A DNA stretch of 33,735 nucleotides from Bryobacteraceae bacterium (GTDB taxonomy: Bacteria; Acidobacteriota; Terriglobia; Bryobacterales; Bryobacteraceae). The stretch's first letter is position 1. Each line of letters opens with the position of its first letter. The notes beneath the pieces were generated by a model that saw only the letters and a list, made by a program, of their open reading frames with translations, did no database searches and had not been told where the DNA came from. The stretch is from the NCBI GenBank assembly GCA_014860455.1, contig JACZJQ010000142.1, positions 1 through 33,735 of the forward strand. Reading direction: 5' to 3'. Positions 1-10,500 of the stretch are shown here, piece by piece. Position numbers and translations under genes: made by a program.

Positions 1-544
1 GATAGAAACAGCAGGTTTCGACGACGCCGATCTTGCCGAGTTTGCCATCGCGGATGAGGTTGCGGGCTTCGATCAGATGGGGAGTGGAGCGGCGCTGCAT
101 GCCGACCTGGACCACCTTCTTATACTTGCGGGCGGCGGCGAGCATGGCCTGGCCTTCGACGACGTCGAGCGAGATGGGCTTCTGGACCCAGACGTGGGCG
201 CCGGCCTTGATGGCCTCGATGGTGGGCAGGGCGTGCCAGTGGTCAGGGGTGCCGACGATGGCGATGTCGATGTCACGTTCGGCGAGGAGTTTGCGATAGT
301 CGCCGTAGGTGCGGGGACGTTTCTTGGATTTCTGGCGTTCGGCGATGCGGTCGGCGGCATCGGCGAGCATGTTCTTGTCGACATCGCAGACCGAGACGAC
401 CTCGACGGGGGCGACCTGGATGAGGCGGAGGAGGTCGCATTTGCCGTACCAGCCGGCGCCGATGAGGGCGACGCGTTTGGGGGTGTCGTCAAGGTAGGCA
501 AGCGAGGCTGCGGATGAGGCGAGGAACTGACGGCGGTTGATCAT
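1..544 (-). CDS. Gfo/Idh/MocA-family oxidoreductase, Tat-type N-terminus (3' end outside window)
   Basis: Reading leftward from the ATG at 542-544 gives an uninterrupted 181-residue frame that leaves the window. An AGGAG ribosome site lies 5 bases upstream. The protein opens with a twin-arginine stretch (NRRQFLASSAA), followed at about residue 25 by a Rossmann fold: VALIGAGWYG, then VCDVD, then VGTPDHWHA. This is the NAD(P)-binding half of the Gfo/Idh/MocA family, whose members oxidise or reduce sugars, cyclitols and related compounds. The family's usual EKP motif, whose lysine is catalytic, reads QKP here (HVWVQKPIS); the lysine is kept. The C-terminal substrate domain is missing, so the substrate cannot be told. 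It is divergent from the FAD monooxygenase gene. The family call is firm; export is inferred from the twin arginines only, and the hydrophobic stretch is short. Confidence 0.9.
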   Translation of the reverse strand, partial: MINRRQFLASSAASLAYLDDTPKRVALIGAGWYGKCDLLRLIQVAPVEVVSVCDVDKNMLADAADRIAERQKSKKRPRTYGDYRKLLAERDIDIAIVGTPDHWHALPTIEAIKAGAHVWVQKPISLDVVEGQAMLAAARKYKKVVQVGMQRRSTPHLIEARNLIRDGKLGKIGVVETCCFY

Positions 545-620
545 GGCGTCTCCTGATGGGGGGTGTGGCGTCAGGTCGATTATACAGGCACGGGCGGGGC
601 GATTTGTAAGCTCTTCGGTG

Positions 621-626
621 TATACT
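621..626 (+). promoter_or_regulatory. possible -10 element (TATACT) for the FAD monooxygenase
   Basis: TATACT matches the sigma-70 -10 consensus at five of six positions and lies 44 bases upstream of the ATG at 671, in the divergent intergenic region. No convincing -35 hexamer is seen 16-18 bases upstream, so this is only a candidate. Confidence 0.3.
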
Positions 627-670
627 GATGCCGGTTCATATCTTTTTGTCCGATTTAGGAGGTGGCGGCT

Positions 671-1975
671 ATGTTCGATGAAAGCAATCCTCAGGTGTTG
701 GTGGCGGGCGCGGGTCCGGTGGGGCTGTTTGCGGCGCTGAATCTGGCGCGGCGAGGGGTAAGAACGGCCGTTGTGGATACGGGGGTGTGGCCGTGCAAGC
801 ACAGCTATGCGCTGGCGCTGCATCCGGAGTCGGTCAGTTTGCTGGAGCAGGCGGGGATTGCGAAACAGGTGCTGGAAGGGGCGAGGCTGGTGAGGAGCGT
901 GGCGGTGTGCGACGCATCGGGCACTGTGGCCGAGGCGCGGTTGGACGATCTGCCGGGTTCAGATACGCCGCTGGCGGTGACGCGGCAAGACCATTTGGAA
1001 TCGGCGTTGGAGGCGGCGTTGAAGGCGCAGGGGGTGGAGGTGAGGTGGCGGCACGAGGTGTCGGCACTGACGCAGGGCGACGAGGCGGTAAAGGTGGTGT
1101 TGGGGCGGCTGGAGAAGGAGTCGAGGGGGTATATCGTCGCGCATACGGAATGGGTGATCGGCAAAACGATGGAGGTGGAAGCGCCGTTTGTGGTGGGGGC
1201 GGACGGCTATAATTCGCGGGTGCGGCGAGCGATGCAGATCGATTTTCCGGAGGTGGGCGGGGCGGAGTATTACGCGGTGTTTGAGTGCCAGTGCGCGGGC
1301 GATGGGGGGGATCAGTTGAAGTTGGTGGTTGGAGATGGGACGGCGGATGTGATGTGGCCGTTGCCGGGCAACGCGGTGCGATGGAGTTTTCAGTTGACTG
1401 ACTATGCCGATGAGGAGGCCGAGATCCTGAAGGACAAATTGCTGGCGGCGGGGTTTGGGTATTTTCCGACGGAGCGGGCGAAGGACCGTGTGGCTGGCGG
1501 AGGCGATCAGGGGATGGAGATGTTGTCGGACGAGCATTTCCGGAAGCTGCTGGCCGAGAGGGCGCCGTGGTTTAAGGGTGAGATTGAGGGGATCAGGTGG
1601 CGGACGGTGGTGCGGTTTGAGAGAAGGCTGGCGCAGTCGTTCGGGCAGGGTCGGATGTGGCTGGCGGGGGACAGCGCGCATTTGACGGGTCCGGCGGGGA
1701 TTCAGAGCATGAATGCGGGCCTGGCTGAGGCGGCCGATTTGAGCGGTGAATTGGCGGCTGTGGTGATGCAGGGTGCGCCGGCGGCGGGTTTGGAGGCGTA
1801 TTCGGCGCGGTGGCAGGCGACATGGCGGAAACTGCATCAAGTGGGCGGCGCAGCCTCGGCGAAACCCGGCGCGCCGGAACTGATCCATAGCAATGCGGCG
1901 CGGCTGGTGTCGTGTCTGCCGGCGAACGCGAAGCACATCGGGGTGCTGGCGGGGAGGTTGGGGATCAGGATCTGA
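671..1975 (+). CDS. FAD-dependent aromatic-type monooxygenase (PHBH/UbiH fold)
   Basis: 434 residues. The ATG at 671 is preferred over the in-frame GTG at 662, because an AGGAGG at 657-662 sits 8 bases before the ATG and would overlap the GTG. All three flavin signatures of the p-hydroxybenzoate hydroxylase class are present: the N-terminal dinucleotide fold GAGPVG at residues 13-18, the DG motif in GADGYNSRVRR near 178, and the GD motif in LAGDSAHLTGPAGIQSMN near 331-348. Family members use NAD(P)H and O2 to hydroxylate aromatic rings, quinones or polyketides. The substrate cannot be told. There is no signal peptide, so it should be cytoplasmic. The coding strand is strongly G-rich. Its 3' end is convergent with the methyltransferase gene, and the 92 bases between them hold only an imperfect hairpin (2011-2035). 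Confidence 0.9.
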   Translation: MFDESNPQVLVAGAGPVGLFAALNLARRGVRTAVVDTGVWPCKHSYALALHPESVSLLEQAGIAKQVLEGARLVRSVAVCDASGTVAEARLDDLPGSDTPLAVTRQDHLESALEAALKAQGVEVRWRHEVSALTQGDEAVKVVLGRLEKESRGYIVAHTEWVIGKTMEVEAPFVVGADGYNSRVRRAMQIDFPEVGGAEYYAVFECQCAGDGGDQLKLVVGDGTADVMWPLPGNAVRWSFQLTDYADEEAEILKDKLLAAGFGYFPTERAKDRVAGGGDQGMEMLSDEHFRKLLAERAPWFKGEIEGIRWRTVVRFERRLAQSFGQGRMWLAGDSAHLTGPAGIQSMNAGLAEAADLSGELAAVVMQGAPAAGLEAYSARWQATWRKLHQVGGAASAKPGAPELIHSNAARLVSCLPANAKHIGVLAGRLGIRI

Positions 1976-2067
1976 GACGCCGGGTTCGATGAGTCAACAG
2001 TGAAGCGGGTCGCCTGGCTGTGTGTAAGCAGGGCGTCTGATTTCCTGGAGGTGCGAGCGGCCGCAGC

Positions 2068-2712
2068 TCAGGCAGGAGAAGCGAATTCCGCGTCGGGTTT
2101 GCGGACGGCGACGAGTGCGGGGACGATGCGGAGTTCGGCGATTTCGGGCAGGCGATGGGGGGAGATGCCGAGTCCGGGGAAGGTGATGTCGCCGGCGCCG
2201 CATTCGTCGATGAGTTCCTTGACGAATCCGACCATACCGTGAAGGTGGTTGGAGCCCTTGTAGTGGCGGCCGTCGGGCCATGATTTCCAGTAGCCGGTGC
2301 CCCAATCCTCGATGAAGTACCAGCCGCCGGGTTTGAGGTGGTTCCGAAAGAGGCGCCAGAAGGATTTGCGGGTGAAGTCGGCTTCATGGGAAGCGTCGTC
2401 GATGATGACGTCGAAACCGTCGGGGGCGACTTCGGCGCGGATGCGGTCGAGGAGGCGGGGATCCTGTTGTTCGCCCTGGTAGAGGTGGAGGCGGCCGGAG
2501 GGGTCGTCGAGGGAGACGGGGAGAAAGTCGAGGCCGGCGATCTGGCCGCGCTCGAAGTAGTCGAGCCACATGAACATGGAGCCGCCGCGGTGGATGCCGA
2601 GTTCGAGCAGGCGGATGTCCTGGCCGGCGAGCGGGGCGAGGAGTTCCTCGTAGACGCGGACCATGTATTTGGACTTGTCGGTATCGTAGTTCTTTGAGTT
2701 GAGGGATCGCAT
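2068..2712 (-). CDS. class I SAM-dependent methyltransferase, MycE/TylF-like
   Basis: 214 residues from the ATG at 2712. The frame stays open to a TTG at 2748, but the extra residues look unlike the family. Related proteins begin with a short lead ending in a TDK motif, seen here as YDTDKSKYMVRVYEELL. SAM-binding motif I is LLELGIHRGGS, the acidic loop is GLDFLP, and IIDDASHE is followed by LKPGGWYFIEDWGTGYW. That combination resembles the sugar O-methyltransferases of macrolide pathways (MycE, ElmMI) and the wider Methyltransf_24 group. The likely reaction is O-methylation of a sugar or small molecule in the cytoplasm; the substrate is unknown. No ribosome site is visible. It is a single gene, divergent from the isomerase-like gene, with about 280 bases between the start codons in which I see no other gene. 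Confidence 0.8.
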   Translation of the reverse strand: MRSLNSKNYDTDKSKYMVRVYEELLAPLAGQDIRLLELGIHRGGSMFMWLDYFERGQIAGLDFLPVSLDDPSGRLHLYQGEQQDPRLLDRIRAEVAPDGFDVIIDDASHEADFTRKSFWRLFRNHLKPGGWYFIEDWGTGYWKSWPDGRHYKGSNHLHGMVGFVKELIDECGAGDITFPGLGISPHRLPEIAELRIVPALVAVRKPDAEFASPA

Positions 2713-2995
2713 AGGACGGGTCCGGGTCTGGCCGTGTTCAAAGTGCAACGGCGCCGGTTGAGACCAGACAGGACCAAGTGTATCTCAGACGCGGAGACGG
2801 GCCGGATGGGGTTAGGGCTACGCTTCTGCGAGCGGGAAGAGGGCGGCGATCATGACGGTGGCGCGGGCAATGGCGCTGATGGGCGCGGGCTTCAGAGCAA
2901 TGGACATTCAGATCTTATAGGCGTAGATTGGTCCTGATGAATTGCGGCCGCAGAGCGGCGCGGCGTTCACGACACTGTGGCGGGAGGTAGCCAGG

Positions 2996-4489
2996 ATGAG
3001 CGGATTCGACAAGTTGAATCGCAGGATGTTTCTGGGCACGAGCGCGGCGGGGATGACGCTGGCGGCGCGGGCCGAGGCGCAAGCGGCGCTTGCGGCCGAG
3101 CGGGATGAGTGGCCGAAACTAAAGCCGGCGACGATCCACAAGATTTACATTGGACGGGCTGGCTCGACGGTGAACGCGGCCGGGCGGACTGTGCAGTATC
3201 TCACCTGGGGCCAGGATGAGATCAAGAAGATGGACGCGTATCTGGACGGGCTGGAAAAGCGTTTGGGGGATGTGAAGTTTGTCGGCGGCGAGACGATTCC
3301 GCCGGCCGATGCGGGCGAAATCGCGGCGCGGGCCGAAGGGGCGGATGGGATTTTGTTGGTGTGGCTGTCGGGCCATGGCGGCGATTACGCAACGCTTGAG
3401 AAGTTGAGCTTCGGGTTGAAGAAGCCGGCGGTGAGCTTCTTCCAGCCGTTCAGCGGGCATGGCTGGATGTGGCACCAGCAGTGGAAGGGCCGGAAGGTGT
3501 TGCTGCTGTCCACCACGGACAAGAAGGAGTTGGACGAGGCTGTGGCGCTGCTGAGGGTGCCTGCGCTGATGAAGCAGACGCGGATCCTGGCGATCGACGG
3601 GCCGCGGGGAACCAAGGCATCGTGCGATGCGGCGCTGGTGAAAGCGAAGCTGGGCGCGGATCTGATTTCGATCAAGAACGCCCAGGTGCTGGCGATGGCC
3701 AAGGCGATCGACATGAAGCACGCCGTGGCCGAAGCGGAGAATTACTGGATCAAGCCGGCGATCGGGATCCTGGAGCCGACGCGGGACGAGATCATCGATT
3801 CGGCGCGGTACTACCTGGCGGTGAAGAAGCTGATGATCGAAGAGCGCGTGCAGGGCGTCTGCAGCACGGCTTGCATGGGGACGCCGCGGGCGTGTTTAAC
3901 GTTCAGCAAGTTGTGCGATCTGGGTCTGGTGGGGGCGTGCGAGGGCGACATCGATTCCACGCTGACGATGCTGCTTTTCGCACATGCGTTCCGCGAGCCG
4001 GGATTCATCACAGACCCGGTGGTGGATGAATCGAAGAACGCGCTGGTGCAGTTCCATTGCACGTCGTTCACGCAGCGGGCCGATGGCAGCCGGATGCCGT
4101 TTCTGATCCGCAACCAGACCGACAGCGGCGGCGGCGTGGCCCTGCAGGTGCAGTGGCAGGTGGGCGAACCGGTGACGATGGCGAAGCTGGTGAACCTGGA
4201 CACGATGCTGGCGGTGCCGGGCAAGATCCTGGAGACGGGGACGAGCCCGCTGGCGTGCAGGACGCAGTTCACGCAGTCGGTGCGCGACGCACGGCACCTT
4301 TTCCTGAACTGGGGCGGCGGAGCGATCGTAAACCCAGGGAGCCCTGGCGATCTTTCGCAGTACGCCGGGGCGATGCCGATGCTGCACCGGGCGGTTTTCT
4401 ACGGCGACCACATGCGAGGCATCAAGCGTCTGGGCGACCTGATGGGCTTCCGGGTGCTGGAAGAGGATCTGCCGTCGCGGGAGAGTTAG
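2996..4489 (+). CDS. L-fucose/L-arabinose isomerase-fold protein with Tat signal
   Basis: 497 residues. The ATG at 2996 has GGGAGG 8 bases upstream (2982-2987); the longer reading from a TTG at 2942 lacks this. The N-terminus carries a Tat-like signal (NRRMFLGTSAAGMTLAARA). The body matches the fucose/arabinose isomerase fold: GILLVWLSGHGGDY in the N-terminal domain, VCSTACMGTPRACLTFS and GACEGDIDSTLTMLL in the middle, and a C-terminal domain with LVQFHCT, SGGGVALQVQW and CRTQF. Family enzymes interconvert aldoses and ketoses using Mn2+. An exported isomerase is unusual, so it may act on a periplasmic sugar or have another role; that part is inference. It ends 18 bases before a strong terminator. 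Confidence 0.8.
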   Translation: MSGFDKLNRRMFLGTSAAGMTLAARAEAQAALAAERDEWPKLKPATIHKIYIGRAGSTVNAAGRTVQYLTWGQDEIKKMDAYLDGLEKRLGDVKFVGGETIPPADAGEIAARAEGADGILLVWLSGHGGDYATLEKLSFGLKKPAVSFFQPFSGHGWMWHQQWKGRKVLLLSTTDKKELDEAVALLRVPALMKQTRILAIDGPRGTKASCDAALVKAKLGADLISIKNAQVLAMAKAIDMKHAVAEAENYWIKPAIGILEPTRDEIIDSARYYLAVKKLMIEERVQGVCSTACMGTPRACLTFSKLCDLGLVGACEGDIDSTLTMLLFAHAFREPGFITDPVVDESKNALVQFHCTSFTQRADGSRMPFLIRNQTDSGGGVALQVQWQVGEPVTMAKLVNLDTMLAVPGKILETGTSPLACRTQFTQSVRDARHLFLNWGGGAIVNPGSPGDLSQYAGAMPMLHRAVFYGDHMRGIKRLGDLMGFRVLEEDLPSRES

Positions 4490-4507
4490 TTCAACCGCAG
4501 AGGTCCG

Positions 4508-4540
4508 AAGAGCGGGGCGGTTGGTGCGCCCCGCTCTTTT
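4508..4540 (+). terminator. Rho-independent terminator
   Basis: A perfect 12-bp stem (4508-4519 with 4527-4538), GC-rich, closes a 7-base loop and runs into TTTT. It lies 18 bases after the isomerase stop and 14 bases before the end of the convergent giant gene. On the - strand only two U follow the stem, so it mainly serves the + strand. Confidence 0.9.
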
Positions 4541-4554
4541 GCTGTTTGAGGGCG

Positions 4555-7500
4555 CTATTGGACGGCGGCCGGAGCGGCGGGCTGGCGGCGTTTCCAGACG
4601 GACTCGCCCTTGAATTGAAGCGTGAGGGGCTCCCGTGTGCGCGGCGACATGGGGACGAGACGCCACTCGAGCCGGTCAGCGGATTCGAGCCAGCGGAATT
4701 CGAGCGGGCCGGCGGGGCCGGTGAGGGCGGCGTCGAAGCGGGCGCTGCCGCTGACGGGCGCGTTGAAGCGTAGGCGGATGACGCCGTCCTCATCCTCATC
4801 GACCGCAACGATTTCGGCGGGTGCGGAGACTTCGGCGAGAGTGAAGGCGAAATCGGCTCCGGCGAAGCGTTCCTCTGAAGACGAGCGAAGGGCGGCGCCG
4901 GCGGTGAGCACGATGGCGCCGTCATCGGGCAGGGGCTCGAAGAGCTGGAAGCGGATGAGGCGGTCATCGACGAGGGCGGTTTGGCCCTGGACGAGGCGGG
5001 CGCCGGCGCGCGCCCAGACCGAGCCGTCGTGGACCGAAGCCGGGTCGAGGGGTTGAGAGAATTCGATTTCGAGCGCCGGGTAACGGGAGTCGCTGCTGGC
5101 GACGACGTTTTTGCGCACCACTTCGAGAGCCGTGGGTGAGGGGGCGGGGCCAACGAGGAAGCGGCTGACGAAGTTCTGCGGGAGGCCAACGCCGTCGACA
5201 TCCATGGCGGATGAAAGTACGAAGACATCGACCCTGGACCCGGGCTTGAAGGCGCGGGCGGGCAGGAAGCGGAGGCGCCGGCGGACATCGTCCAAGGAGA
5301 CCTCGCCGTCGACCCATTGGCCGTCTTCGGAGACGCGGATGGCGGCAAGAGTGGAGTCCGGGTCCATCGGGCGCGAAAAGTCGAGCAGGATTTCGACCAC
5401 GCCTGCGTGAACTGAGGCATGGTTGGCGGGGGTGACGGAAGAGACCTGGACCTGGCTGTAGAACTCGGCGGCAAGAGAGGTCCAGGTGAACTGCTGCGGC
5501 TTGAGCGGATTGCCGGCGAGGTCGGTGATGCGGTCGCCGAGCAGCATGGTGATATTGGAATCGGGCGGGATGTCGGCCAGGAATTCAATGTTACGGGCGT
5601 CGGCCGACAGCAGCGGGGTGAACGAAAAGGCCTGTGTGCCGGCGAACAGAGTGATGGCGTCGCGGCGCATGACGACGGGTTCGGAGAACTGGAGAGTGAA
5701 GCGGGAGCGGATTGCTCGCAGTTGCGAGTCCGGGGCCGGGGTGACCGAGACGAGGCTGGGCGGGTCGGAATCAGGCAGGGCCGCGGTGCGGAAAGAGTAC
5801 TGGGTCTGGCGTTCGATGCCGTTGCCGGCCAGGTCGGAGAGCGAGGGAACGGCAGCGTAAGTGGTTGGCTGGATGAGGAGGCTCAAGGCGGAGGCGGCCG
5901 GCCAAAGCGGGCTTTCCCTGATGATGACGTCGGAGCCGGAGACTGACACGGCGCCGCGGAAACCCCAGACCAGATCGGGCATGGAGAGGACGATTTCAGG
6001 AGGGTTGGCGGCGAGCTTGCGCATGGGCTCGTTGAAGCGGATGGTGACAGGCGAGGCGGGATCGAGTCCGGCGGAGCCGGAGACGGGATCGGTGGAGACG
6101 ACCTTGGGCCGGGTGTTGTCGGAGACAGTGGTGTCGGCGACGGTGAATGAGACCTCGAAGGGCTGGCTGCGATTGCCGGCGTAGTCCTCGAAGGCGGGAA
6201 TCTCCATGCGGCATTGAGCGGCGCGAGGCAGCAGGCCGGAGCCGTCGGGGACATAGTTAATGGAGTAGAAGTCGCGGACCAGCGGGATCTCCTCTCCATC
6301 GCAGAACAGCCGCAACGCCGGCGAGGAGATGGGCAGAACGGGTGAGGAGGTGATAGCGGAGAGCCGGGTGTTCAGCGGCACGGCGGTGGCGCCGTCCTGC
6401 GGCCAAGTGGTGATGGCGGGCGGATCGAAGACGGCGGGACCGGCGCCGAACGTATAGGAGGCGGTGTATCCGGAAGAGCAACCGGCGCCGGAGTAGTCGC
6501 GCATGTCGGTGCCGCGGAGGACGTAGCTGGCGCCGGGTTCAAGCCCCGATTCAGGCACGAGCGTGAGCCGTTTGCCATCAGAGCTAAGCAGGACCCGCGC
6601 GGGCACGGGCACCGAGGCGTAGCTGCCGGAGGCGGCGCTGAGCTTGTGGATGGCGACTGAGTTCAGTACCGTGGCCGGGGCGATGGGGCGGGAAAAAGTG
6701 AGGTGGATCCTGGCGTTGGCCGGCAGGACGAGCGACTGGGGACCGGAACAACTCAGGGCTGCGGTTTCGAGCACCGGAACAACCTGGAAGGCGGCCTCAC
6801 GGCTGCCGTCCATGGGGTTGCCCCAGATGTCCCTGACACCCTCGACGACCAGGAGGTAGCTTTCTCCGGGGGTGAGCAATCGCTCGGGACGGAGGAAGAC
6901 CATGTTCTGGACGCCGGGCTGGGATTTGAGACGGATCGGCTGGCCGCCCCAAAGCAGCCGGATGGAGGACAGGGAAGCGGCATCGACGGGTTCGTTGAAA
7001 CTGATGGCGATCTGGACATTGACCGGCGCGGCGGCCAGGCCATCCCACGGGAAGATGTCGAGAAGCCGCGGCGGCTCGGAGTCCTCGACGATGCCGGTGG
7101 TGTAGTAAAGCGAGAGGCCCTGGTTGGTGTTGCCGCTTTGGTCGCGCAGCGAGCGCAGAGGGGGGTAGACGGTTTGGCCGCGGTCGCGGGGCGATGGCGG
7201 GGTCAGGGTGAGCGTGCGCAGATCTGCGCTGAGGGCGATGGCCCAGACCTGCAAGCCGTAGGCGTTATCGAGCACAGAGGCCGGATCGAGAGGTTCGGAG
7301 GCCTCGACGGCGAGGCTGGCGCCGGGGGCGAGGGTACGGTAGTAGCCGTAGGCTTGGGCCGAGGAAGTGTATTGCGGGGCCTCGAAGTCGAGGTGGCTGC
7401 CGGTCTGGAACCGCCATTCGGGCAGTTCGACGCGCCGGCCGCGCTGGTCCTCGACTCCGTCCAGCACAACCTGGTATTCGGTTTCGGGCCGCAGTGGAAC

Positions 7501-10500
7501 CAGCGGCGTAAGGCGTACGCCGCCGGCCTTGACGGTTTCGATGACGGCGGGCACGGTTTCGCCACCCCTAATGAGCCGCACCGTGTTGCGATCGAGGGTA
7601 AGGCGGTTGACGGCCTCATCGAACAGGATGCCGATCTGCGATGTCAGCGCGACGCCGGAACTGCCGCGCACCGGAGCGGCGTGCAGAGCCGCCGCCGCGG
7701 CATCGGGCCGGTTGGCGACGGTGAAGGTGTTTGTGTAGCCGTGGAATGTGCCCTGCGGTTGGGACGTTTCGATGATGATGCGGTAGAGGCCGTCATCGAG
7801 GGCGGATTCGGGTGTGGCGCGCAGCCTGCGTTCACCTGACGTTGAGACGCGAAGGGCGACCGGGGCCGCGCCGAGGCCGCCGCCGTTGGTCATGAGGGTG
7901 AAATTGAGCAGAGCGGGATCTACTGCTTCAGGGAAAGCGAATTCGAGGACCGGCTGTGCGGGCATCGGAGTTTCGGGGTCAAACGACGCTTCAAAGGCGG
8001 CCGTGCTTTGGACAACGAATTCGGCCAGAACCTGGTTGACTTCGAACTGCCGGAGGTCATAGACGGTGATCTTCGCGCCGGCCGGGTAGGGCTCGGATGG
8101 GCGGAAAGAGAGGGCATAGCCCTGGGCTCCGGTTTCGAGTTCGCCGGGCCACTGGATGCCGTTGACCGAAACCAGTGCCCAGGCGGGCGGGCCGGCGGGG
8201 TCGAGCGGCTGGGGGAAGAAGAGGGTAAAGGGATCGGTGGGTCTGAGGAGCGTGTAGAACGAGGGGCGGGCGAGCGGGCGTCCAGGAGAATTGATCTGGC
8301 CCTGCAGCGCGGCGGTGACGGAATAGTCGATCATGCGCGGTTCCAGAGACGCGCCGCTGATGCTCTTGATCTGGTTGGTGGCGAAGACCGAATAGATGGG
8401 GGAGGCGGGGGTTTGGACGAATACTTCGCGGAAATCGGCTGAGAAGTAAAAAGTGGGATTGACGCGGGATGTGCCGTTGTCGATCGCGAGAGTGGAGCTG
8501 TTGACGGTAGCCGGATTCACCGGCTGCTGGAAGCGGAGCTTCAATTCAAACTGGCGGCCGGAGGAGATGGCGCCGGGCTCGGGAGAGACCGATTCGAGTT
8601 GGAACGTGCCAGCGTCGGCGGCGGGCGCTGTTTGAAACTGCATGCTCGAAAACGCCTCGCGGGCACGCGAGTCCAGGGCCGTGACCGCCACCAGGATGGT
8701 CTGGCCGGGCGGCAACGGCCCGGCCGGGATGACGCGGACCTGGACGCCGGAGACTTCGGTGAGGCAATCGAGCTCTGGGCCGGTGCTGGAGCCCACTGTG
8801 AGTGACGTTGCCGGTTGCACACCGGCTACGGGCAGGGTGAAGGTGAACTCGATGGGCACTGCCGGATCGACGTTGACGGCGCCGGCCGCGGGCTGCCTGG
8901 CGGTGGAATAGAACTGCGGCGCGGAGCCGGACGCCTCGACTGTGCGGAACTCGAACGATGTTTCGGGCAGCAGGTTGCCGGCCACATCGGCGAGGCCATT
9001 GAGACGGACCGTATACGTCGAATCCTGGACCAGCGGCTGGTCCGGACGAAGCCGCAGCGACTGAATGCCGCGGACGATCCGGAACGGGACCGGCTTGCCG
9101 TCCTGCGTCAGGACAATGGCGTCGGGGAGCAGCGCGGTTCCCATTTGTTCAGAGAAGCCGAGCACGATTTCCGAGCCCGCCGGGACATCCAGCGAGCCTG
9201 AGGCCGGGACGGTCATTGTAAGCGCGGGCGGCTCGGTGTCGGCCTGTTCCTGGTAGCGGATGCTGAGGCCAGGTGAAGTGAGTTGCTCGCCGGTGATGTC
9301 CCACAGGCCCAGGCCGTAGGAGTTTGACTTGACCTCATACAGCAACCTGGGTTTGAGCGGCGCACTGGCGCGAAAAATCAGCCCCGTGCCGCCGGCGAAG
9401 AACTCCGGTGCGGCTGAGGCCTGATGGAGATCTCCTTCGGCCCAGCCCACGAACACGAACGGCTGCGCGGCCGCGACGGGATGGATTCGCCGGCTGTAAC
9501 GCAGTCGCGGCCAGGCGTTCGACGGCGCCTGCAGAAGGATGGAGGTAACAGGAGACGACTCGACGAGCCCGGATGGCCGGATCTCCGGGCCGTCGGCGGT
9601 GGTGAATGAGGCGGTGAACGCGGGCGCGGCAAACCCGTGCTGGTCAGTGATGCCTGAGCCGATCGACCACTGGCAACTGCTCGATGGCGGCAGCAGTTGC
9701 GAGGCCTTCACGCCAAGCACCTGCCCATAGGCGAGCATCAGGACCTGGACGGGAATCGGCGTCTCGCCGCAGCGCAGGCTGGCGGTGTAGTCCTGCTGCG
9801 GATACAGCACCGGACGGCTGTAGAGGATCTGGGGCTGAATGTTGGTGGGCACCCCTTCATCGCCGTTGCCGGGATAGGCGGCGAGAGTTTCGAAAGCGGT
9901 GGAAGGCGCAAGAATGGTCTGAAACGATGCCTGCTGAGGCGGGCCGGAGCCGGAGATGCCGCGCTGGTCGACCAGCCGTTCGACGTCGACGGCGACGCGG
10001 TAGAGCGTGGGGCCGGAGTTGGAAACAGGCGGAGTGAGCTCGACCGACAGCCTGTCATCAGCGACCTTGAGTGTGTGATAGACGCCGTATCCCTTGCCAT
10101 CGAAAAGCTGAATTGCCCGCCAGATTGGCCGTGCGGAACTGTTCAACACCGCCCGGTTAAAACGGATACGGAAAGGCCCGAAGATGTTGGCGCCGGTGGA
10201 GCCGGCCGCGGGATTGAATTCGGCGACCTGAATGGTGTCGAGGGCGGGCGCGGCGCCGGTGGTGAAGTTGTATTCAAAGGCGCTGCCGATCCATGCCGAA
10301 GGGGTGATGCGGACGGTGTAGGTGGTGGATGGCTCGAGCGGCTGCTTGGGGACAAACAGCGCGTCTTGGCCATCGGAGTGCATCGTGAGTTCGATCTGCT
10401 GGCCGGCCTGGGTCTGGAGCGTGGTTGCCCAGTGCGAGGCGTAGTAGGCCTCGGTGGGCATGAGGACGATGCCCGAATTCAGCGCCACCCCGGTAGCCCC

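Noticed and set aside
959-1936. A 325-codon open frame on the - strand opposite the FAD monooxygenase
   Set aside because: It is Arg/His/Pro-rich and antisense to a gene with complete flavin motifs.
2011-2035. An imperfect 8-bp hairpin (one mismatch) between the FAD monooxygenase and methyltransferase genes
   Set aside because: No T-run follows on either strand, so a terminator call is not supported.
6703-7839. A 378-codon open frame on the + strand opposite the giant gene
   Set aside because: It is rich in Gly, Glu and Asp repeats from antisense reading, with no fold motif; the Ig-like pattern on the - strand is continuous here.
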